Source: Otatea glauca
Lineage: Eukaryota > Streptophyta > Magnoliopsida > Poales > Poaceae
Direction: 5' to 3'
Length of the DNA stretch: 64,000 bases
Assembly: GCA_036346275.1 (NCBI GenBank)
Contig: CM070715.1
Span: 76,557,667 to 76,621,666 of the forward strand
Part shown: one piece after another, positions 58,043-64,000 of the stretch
How positions within the stretch are numbered: the first letter of the stretch is position 1
Layout: every line of letters begins with the position of its first letter
Notes under the pieces: generated by a model
Told to the model about the DNA's origin: nothing
What the model saw: only the letters and a program-made list of their open reading frames with translations
Databases searched by the model: none
Translations under genes and position numbers: made by a program

Positions 58043-59413
58043 ATGGACGCCGACTCCTCCGCCATGCACATTGTCATCTTCCCGTGGCTAGCCATGGGCC
58101 ACCTGCTCCCCTGCCTCGAGCTCGCCGAGTGCCTGGCCGCGCGGGGCCACCGCGTATCCTTCGTCTCCACCCCAAGCAACCTCGCCCGCCTCCAGCCGGT
58201 CCGTCCCTCGCTGGCGCCGCTCGTCGACCTCGTCGCGCTGCCGCTCCCTCGCGTCGACGGCATCCCGGACGGCGCCGAGTCCACCAGCGACGTCCCGTTC
58301 GACAAGTTCGACCTCCACAGGAAGGCGTTCGACGGCCTCGCCGCGCCGTTCTGCGCGTTCCTCGACGGCGGCGGCAAGAAGAAGCCCGACTGGGTCGTCG
58401 CCGACTTCGTTCACCACTGGGTCGCTGCGGCCGCTCAGGACCGCGAGGTGCCGTGCGCCATGCTTGTCCCCTGCGCTGCGGGCGTCGCGGTCTTGGCCGG
58501 CCTGCCATCCGACTCCCACGATGAGCAACGCCAGGCGATCGCCCAGTCCATGGGCGCGGCGCCGAGGTTCGAGGCTGAGCTGACCACGGAGGAGTTCAGC
58601 ACGGAAGGCGCCTCGGGGGCATCGATCATGAGCCGCTTCTTCCTGACGTTGAAGAGGTGCAAGTTCATCGCCATGCGGAGCTGCCCCGAGCTGGAGCCCG
58701 ATGCGTTCCCGCACCTGACAAGGCTCTACGGCAAGCCGGCCGTCCCACTCGGCCTGCTACCGCCGCCACCGGACGGCGGCCGCGGCGCCAGAAAGAACAC
58801 AGAGGACGATGCAATCATGCGGTGGCTCGACGCGCAGCCGGCCAAGACGGTCGTCTACGTCGCGCTGGGAAGCGAGGCGCCGCTGCGCGCCGAGCTGCTA
58901 TGCGAGCTGGCTCACGGGCTGGAGCTCGCCGGGACGCGCTTCCTCTGGGTCCTGAGGAAGCCCGTCGGCGTGCACGGAGACAACATCCTACCAGAGGCCT
59001 TCGTGGAGCGCACCGGCGATCGCGGGCTCGTGACGACGCGGTGGGTTCCTCAGGTCAGCATCCTGGCGCACGGCGCCGTGAGCGCGTTCTTGACGCACTG
59101 CGGGTGGGGTTCGGTCGTCGAGGGGCTCCAGTTCGGGCACCCGCTCATCATGCTGCCCATCTTTGGCGACCAAGGCCCGAACGCGCGTCTCATGGAGGGG
59201 AGGAAGGTCGGGGTGCTAGTGCCGAGGAACGAGAACGATGGATCTTTCGATCGAGACGGTGTCGCCGGCGCGGTTCGGGCCGTGGCGGTGGCGGAGGAGG
59301 GGAGTGTGTTTGCGGCCAACGCCAAGAAGCTGCAAGGGATCGTGGAGGACAGGGAGTGCCATGACAGGTGCGTCGAAGGGTTCATTCGGCACTTGAGATC
59401 ATGCAAGGAGTGA
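58043..59413 (+). CDS. UDP-glycosyltransferase, UGT91-like
   Basis: Transfers a sugar from a UDP-sugar to a small plant molecule in the cytosol; the acceptor and sugar are not predictable. The ATG at 58043 gives 456 residues without introns, the usual length. MHIVIFPWLAMGHLLPCLELA at the N-terminus carries the catalytic-type His20, and PDWVVAD supplies the partner Asp121. The C-terminal PSPG box spans residues 334-377 (WVPQVSILAHG through AFLTHCGWGSVVEGLQFGH to FGDQ). It has HCGWGS instead of HCGWNS, a variant I associate with UGT91. Group A UGTs often add a second sugar to a glycoside, which is an inference here. There is no signal peptide or membrane segment. The codons are strongly GC-rich, and no break is seen. 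A broken relative lies 40 kb upstream. AATAAA overlaps the stop codon. Confidence 0.93.
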   Translation: MDADSSAMHIVIFPWLAMGHLLPCLELAECLAARGHRVSFVSTPSNLARLQPVRPSLAPLVDLVALPLPRVDGIPDGAESTSDVPFDKFDLHRKAFDGLAAPFCAFLDGGGKKKPDWVVADFVHHWVAAAAQDREVPCAMLVPCAAGVAVLAGLPSDSHDEQRQAIAQSMGAAPRFEAELTTEEFSTEGASGASIMSRFFLTLKRCKFIAMRSCPELEPDAFPHLTRLYGKPAVPLGLLPPPPDGGRGARKNTEDDAIMRWLDAQPAKTVVYVALGSEAPLRAELLCELAHGLELAGTRFLWVLRKPVGVHGDNILPEAFVERTGDRGLVTTRWVPQVSILAHGAVSAFLTHCGWGSVVEGLQFGHPLIMLPIFGDQGPNARLMEGRKVGVLVPRNENDGSFDRDGVAGAVRAVAVAEEGSVFAANAKKLQGIVEDRECHDRCVEGFIRHLRSCKE

Positions 59414-59548
59414 ATAAAGTTTTGAGCTTCCTATTGGTTCTGGCAGCGAAAAAATTTGAGTTCATCATTACAGAACTTGTTAGTGCTAGTGAGTAGTGAC
59501 CTCACGTGTTCTACATGCTTCAAGGTTTTACATGTTCCGTTAATTGTT

Positions 59549-59580
59549 CGAAGAAAGAAGAAGAAGAAGAAGAAGAAGAT
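59549..59580 (+). repeat. GAA microsatellite
   Basis: About ten GAA triplets with one extra A near the start, roughly 140 bp after the UGT stop, probably in or near its 3' UTR. Confidence 0.9.
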
Positions 59581-60289
59581 GTGATGGATTTACTTCAACC
59601 CTGAACAGGTGTTGATTTTCCTCTGGTTCAGCATCTAACATTGAGTGCAGTGACCAGTTATTACGTGGTGGCATAGTCCTGTCTTACATAGAACTTGTGC
59701 CGTACGAGTTTAGATCTTAGTGCAATCGAGTAGAACAAAACGAGCGGCCTCACGCGGCCAACCAGCATTCATGGTTCAAAGCTCAAACAAGAAAGGAGGG
59801 ACTCGTAATGTTATGAGCCATAGCTGGGCTTTTAGCCTCCAGTTGTTTCGTGTGGGTTGGCATCGATGTGGTATGGGCCACTCGTCCCGGCCGCACGCCG
59901 TGATTGCGTTCGGTCACCACCTCACTTACCGGCTGCAAGCTCACCCGAGCGCCTAGCGTCACACCGCTTGTCCTTCGCCTCCTTCCTGCTCATGCAACTT
60001 CACCCGGCTCCAGCCAGTGGTGCCCGCCCGCGCCATGGCCCTGCTGATCGACTTTAGTTCGTGGTCCCTGCCCGACCTCGCGCGTCAACGGGCTCCTAGA
60101 CAGACGCGCAGCGCTACCGCGGCACGGCGTCGAGGTCGCCGGCTGGATCCCATTCCTAAACCGACCAGTACAACATTTTCCCCTTATTTCATTCCTACTC
60201 TTGTACAATTAAACTTGCAGAATTTTTTAATACATTTTTAAATTAATATTACATAAATAAATGCTTGAATAAAAAATTATATAAATATA
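59581..60289. other. Sequence between UGT and MULE
   Basis: No supported gene. Two GC-rich stretches (59750-60150) are open in several frames without a recognisable domain. Confidence 0.4.
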
Positions 60290-61724
60290 CCTTTGTTGTC
60301 ATTCCAAATAGCAATTCAAATAGCGATAGAACCTCTGCTATCGTTTGAAATTGCGATAGTCTCTAGAGCGTTGTCGTCAAACAAAAGAAGGAATGAGTGC
60401 CATGTCGGACGCCACAATGACAGCCTTCAAATGGCAAAAGTGGTAATCAATTATCATTTGAAATAGCGGCAAAGACCCCCCACCCTCTGTTGCCATTTGA
60501 AATAGCAACAGAAGCCACACACTTAGAGCTAGGAAATGGCTGGCTAAATGTGACTCAGATCCATTTGGTAAAAACAGAAAGAGAGGGAGGAGAGGAGCAG
60601 AAGGAAAAGGCAAGAGGAGGAGAAGAGTGATTGTTCACATGTGGATTTCTCTATTTTAGAGATACGTTTTCTGTTTCTTTATAGATTTTATTTTGAAACC
60701 ACGGTAGATTAACAAATAAAATGATTAAATCCGTAGTTGTATTGGGCAGTAGATAGATGGGTAGATAATTTTGTTTTAGATATGTAGTTATTTAGAGTAG
60801 TTTGTCATAGAATGTACTGTTGTAGAGTCATTACTTTCTCGTAGTAGTTAGTTGTAGTACACCGATTAATTTTAGAATATTAGACATGCTAGTGAGTTCT
60901 ATCCGAAACATGGAGAACGTATTCTTTTATAGTTCTATTTACTCCTCTATTACGTACTTGCAATAGTCTCTGTAAGATCCATTATTATATGTCTGTGCTA
61001 CGTACATGAAACATGTTTGGTAATTTAGATTTGTATAAAATATGTATGAATTTTTTACCTTTCTTTAGGGTGTTGCACATTAGGGAAACCCCTCTTATGA
61101 AAGTTTAAATCTGAGTAGAAGATTTGTTTCTAGGTCTATTTCACCTAATTTCATCGAATGTGCAGTCGTCGTTAACATCAGATTATTTATTAAAATCATC
61201 TATAGGTATGGCTAAGTATGTAACTTTAAAATGTACTATGGAGAAAGGGTTTCCACGTGTGGGTGCAAAAGGGGTTGATTTGTGTGATTTTCTATATGTG
61301 ACGGCTAGTCCGTCACATGCAAAGCAACATCTATGGGCACCATTATGAAATGGTTGTACCAGTTATTTTCGCTAGACCATACGTTGCATGATCTGAAGTT
61401 GCATAGTGTTGCTGCTTGTGCGTGACAATACACATACTAGGACTTAGTGAAATTAAGTGGGCCAACTCGTGGAGCTCATATGTGAGATTGATGAAGGAGC
61501 GAGGATGGCCGCTAGTCTTGCACACTCAAGCATTTGAGAAATTTAGGAGATACTATCGGTGATGATGCTAAAGAAGTTGGGCAGTCGAGTCATAGTGAAC
61601 CATACTTTATAAGTCAAGAAAGAGAAGGTGGTAATGACTCGGTTGGAGCTGGGACTGTATACCTTCCATGGCAAAGGCACGGGAACTCATGGGCATTGTA
61701 GACGAAGGTGAGTAGATTGAAGCC

Positions 61725-63720
61725 TTGGTGGAACGAATAGAGTTCGAAGACCGTGACTACAAGGCATTGCCAGATGATGAAGGTTCTGATGACGAAGAAG
61801 ATGGAGGTGATCAAGCCATTCCATCAGAGTGGAATGCATATCAGTTTGAAAAACTAGTAGTGAATGAAGATCAGCAGGTTGTATGTGCATATGAGCAGAA
61901 TGAGATTAGGCAAGGAGCGTTTTATAAAAGTAAGGATGAGGTCATTGAGGAGAACATTCAAGTTAGCGCAGTTCAGCCCGTGTGTGTATAACATGAAGGG
62001 TGAGATAGAGGGATTCCCATGGGTGTCCATGCATATCAACCTATGTGGGACACCCATTGGAAGTACTCCATAGTTATTTTGCACACATGCTGGTGACAGA
62101 GTCCATGCAATCTCATAGAAACCTGGTTTCAGACTTTGTTTCAAATGCAACGCACAGAGAGATTATGGGCAACCTGGATTTTGAGACGTGTTCCATTATC
62201 TATCTATATATAAACAACTGGTGATACTCAAGGCATCTCCTTCGTTTTAAGGGCATGAAAATCCCATAATAATCCTAAATTCTAGAAATTCTCGCATTAA
62301 TCGAAAGAAAAAGAGAAGGATCTCCACCACTTTTTTTGGTGGGGCCAGATTATAACGGTGCAAATTAATCATATATAACAAATACAATTGTATTTCAACA
62401 ATCCTAAATTCTAGAAATTCCCACGTTAATCGGAAGAAAAAGAGAAGGATCTCCACCACTTATTTTAGTTGGGCCAGATTATAATGGTGCGGATTAATCA
62501 TTTATAATAAATACAATTATATTTCAATAATTGGAAGTAGAGCTATATATCAAAGAAAGGATCTTCACCACTTATTTTGGTGGGGTTAGATTATAATGGT
62601 GCAGATTAATCATATATAAAAAGAGTTATATAACAAATACAATTGTATTTCAATAATTGAAAGTAGAGTTGTATATCAAAGACAATTGTATCTTAATATC
62701 TAAACGCGCAGTTGCGCGGGTAAGTTTGCTAGTTTTTGCAATATAAGAGAGGTTTTAGTACACAATAAACTATGCTAAGACCTAGAGGGCGAAGAAGAAG
62801 GTGCAAGAAGTAAGGTTTAGTGTGTTTGAAAACTCTTACCACAACATGCTCGGTATACTCCGAGTCATACAACAAAAGAATCATGGGACCTATGTCGATA
62901 TTCTGGCAAAGGAATTAGAGTAGTTTATAGGAAGATGGTACTTAAGCAATCATTTTTTGCTTTTGGTGTGTGCATTAATGCATTCAGAGATTGTCGTATG
63001 TTGCTTTTGCATGGACGACATATTCCTGACTAGGAAGTACAACGACCAGATATTGGCTGCAATTGCAATAGATGGCAACAACCAAATTCTTTCCGTCGGA
63101 CTTGAATTTGAGGAGAGTGAGAACACCAACAATTGGCTATGGTTTATGAGGTATATGAAAGTTGGTGTTGTGGGCGACCGACCTCGGGTTTGCATCCTAT
63201 ATGATCGACATGCTGGCTTATTGAAGGCAATTGTGCCGCTATAGCAAGAGGAAGACGAGCTCTATCCATAGCCTAATTTGCAGAGTAAGTAGTGCAAGAG
63301 CCACATGGGTGCTAATTTGTACAAGTAATTCAGAAACAAAGGAAGCTTTCCAATAGGCTTTGTGATGAGAATCAGCAGAGAAAGTTTGATGCACTATAGA
63401 TGAAGCTGGGGAAGTCATGATGAAGCACACAAGAGAGGCAGTGAAGAAGCCCGCCACAGGCACGAAAGAGCTCCCTGTTGTGCTCGATAATATACCCATG
63501 GATCATCCATAATTGTTTAGAATGAATGTAATAATTCTCAGAGTGGATTGAGTATGAGCCTAGAGAGAAGTGGATATTGTGTTACACACCGATGATGCAA
63601 GGTATAGAATCATGACCACCAACCTAGCCAAGTTGTACAACTAGGTCATGGGGGCCTTGAAGCCCCTTCCTTTGGTAGCTATTGTGGAGGAAGTTCCATG
63701 CTATTGTTGGCTGTTAGTTT
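61725..63720 (+). pseudogene. MuDR-type transposase remnant
   Basis: An acidic N-terminal part (DDEGSDDEEDGGDQAIPSEW) precedes the MuDR N-terminal domain signature VHAYQPMWDTHWKYSIVI and HTC (about 62020-62095). Across the Helitron the reading continues to LGILRVIQQKNHGTYVDIL (about 62850). The MULE transposase domain follows: FCMDDIFLTRKYNDQILAA, AIDGNNQILSVGLEFEESEN, NNWLWFM, then CILYDRHAGLLKAI (62985-63240). Later pieces (KKPATGTKELPVVLDNIP near 63445, RIMTTNLAKLYN near 63605, PLPLVAIVEE) are also MULE-like. Stops and frameshifts separate the pieces. The usual C-terminal SWIM zinc finger was not seen. Confidence 0.8.
62199..62732 (+). mobile_element. Non-autonomous Helitron, 534 bp
   Basis: Begins TCTATCTATATATAAAC and ends with a short GC hairpin (CGCGCA-gt-TGCGCG, 62705-62718) followed 10 bases later by CTAG, the hallmark Helitron ends. 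It sits between A (62198) and T (62733) and has no TSD, as expected for A|T insertion. Removing it rejoins the MULE sequence. The interior is a run of about three diverged roughly 130-145 bp units (ATCCTAAATTCTAGAAATTC; AGAAGGATCTCCACCACTT; GGGCCAGATTATAA). It codes for nothing. Confidence 0.88.
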
Positions 63721-63730
63721 CGTATGTATA

Positions 63731-64000
63731 GTAAGTTTTCTTAATTTTGGTTCAGTCATATATATGTTGTTGTAAGATACTTAATTGATTAGGTTTCTTT
63801 AACTGTCAAGTATTGAAAATTGTCTTTCAAATCAGTGGTAAGGTTGTCACAAATTAGTCTATGATCGTGTCCCTAGTGGCGAGGAGGCCTTTTAACTAAG
63901 GCAACCCGACATCTAAGAACACATTTAAATCAACTTGATCATTTGTTGCTAGTTGACAACTTCTTGCTACTGTTCATGGTTAGTTTCATGCTTAGATATC
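63731..64000. other. Right edge, no feature seen
   Basis: AT-rich sequence after the last MULE-like codons; no gene or terminus recognised. Confidence 0.4.

Larger units (their letters stand above)
60290..63730 (+). mobile_element. Mutator-like element (MULE) remnant
   Basis: Starts with a region (60290-60530) rich in inverted words TTTGAAATAGC/GCTATCGTTTGAAA, MULE-terminus-like, though no exact inverted terminus or 9 bp TSD was established. A decayed MuDR-type transposase follows from about 61725. A Helitron (62199-62732) interrupts it. The right end was not found and may lie beyond the window. Confidence 0.65.

Noticed and set aside
59413..59418. AATAAA polyadenylation signal of the UGT
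   Set aside because: It overlaps the stop codon, leaving almost no 3' UTR; plant polyadenylation signals are loose, so it is mentioned only in the gene entry.

Overview
The window looks like nuclear DNA of a grass (Poaceae). The one intact protein gene is a GC-rich UDP-glycosyltransferase of UGT91 type. Nearly everything else is transposon sequence of kinds common in grass genomes: a Ty3/gypsy element with an antisense second gene, long gypsy LTRs with GC-rich leaders, three Ty1/copia elements, a plant LINE, and CACTA, hAT, MULE and Helitron DNA elements. The species cannot be named from the sequence alone.

Layout: (1) 1-2.7 kb, 3' end of a gypsy element with a spliced antisense gene and its LTR. 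(2) 2.7-5.2 kb, AT-rich repeat debris with tandem duplications. (3) 5.2-11.1 kb, a solo LTR into which a second, oppositely oriented solo LTR has inserted, both with target-site duplications (TSDs). (4) 11.9-18.4 kb, a dead UGT91-like gene cut into three pieces by a CACTA element and a small non-autonomous LTR element. (5) 18.4-25.5 kb, a decayed minus-strand copia element, a head-to-head pair of short LTR elements, and a truncated gypsy LTR. (6) 27.1-33.4 kb, a copia element complete from LTR to LTR (TSD CAGCC) but with broken genes. (7) 34.7-37.2 kb, an internally deleted hAT transposase and a 567 bp hAT MITE with a perfect 8 bp TSD. (8) 37.5-38.6 kb, an unusual tandem array. (9) 38.8-53.6 kb, a LINE used as landing pad by a copia element, a non-autonomous LTR element, a solo LTR and probably a MITE. 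(10) 53.7-57.7 kb, non-coding repeats. (11) 58.0-59.4 kb, the intact UGT. (12) 60.3-63.7 kb, a dead MULE carrying a 534 bp Helitron.

The functional content is therefore one glycosyltransferase gene plus the ruin of a close relative about 40 kb upstream, so the locus was probably once a small UGT cluster that transposons have expanded. TSDs read directly from the sequence fix much of the nesting order. The most unusual items are a non-autonomous LTR family whose two copies share LTRs and 3' internal sequence but carry different GC-rich 5' payloads, a roughly 1.2 kb extremely GC-rich block in a copia leader, a tandem array with a conserved GGGTC/GACCC hairpin, and the inverted LTR-element pair. 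No convincing new biological system (defence, biosynthetic or regulatory) was seen.
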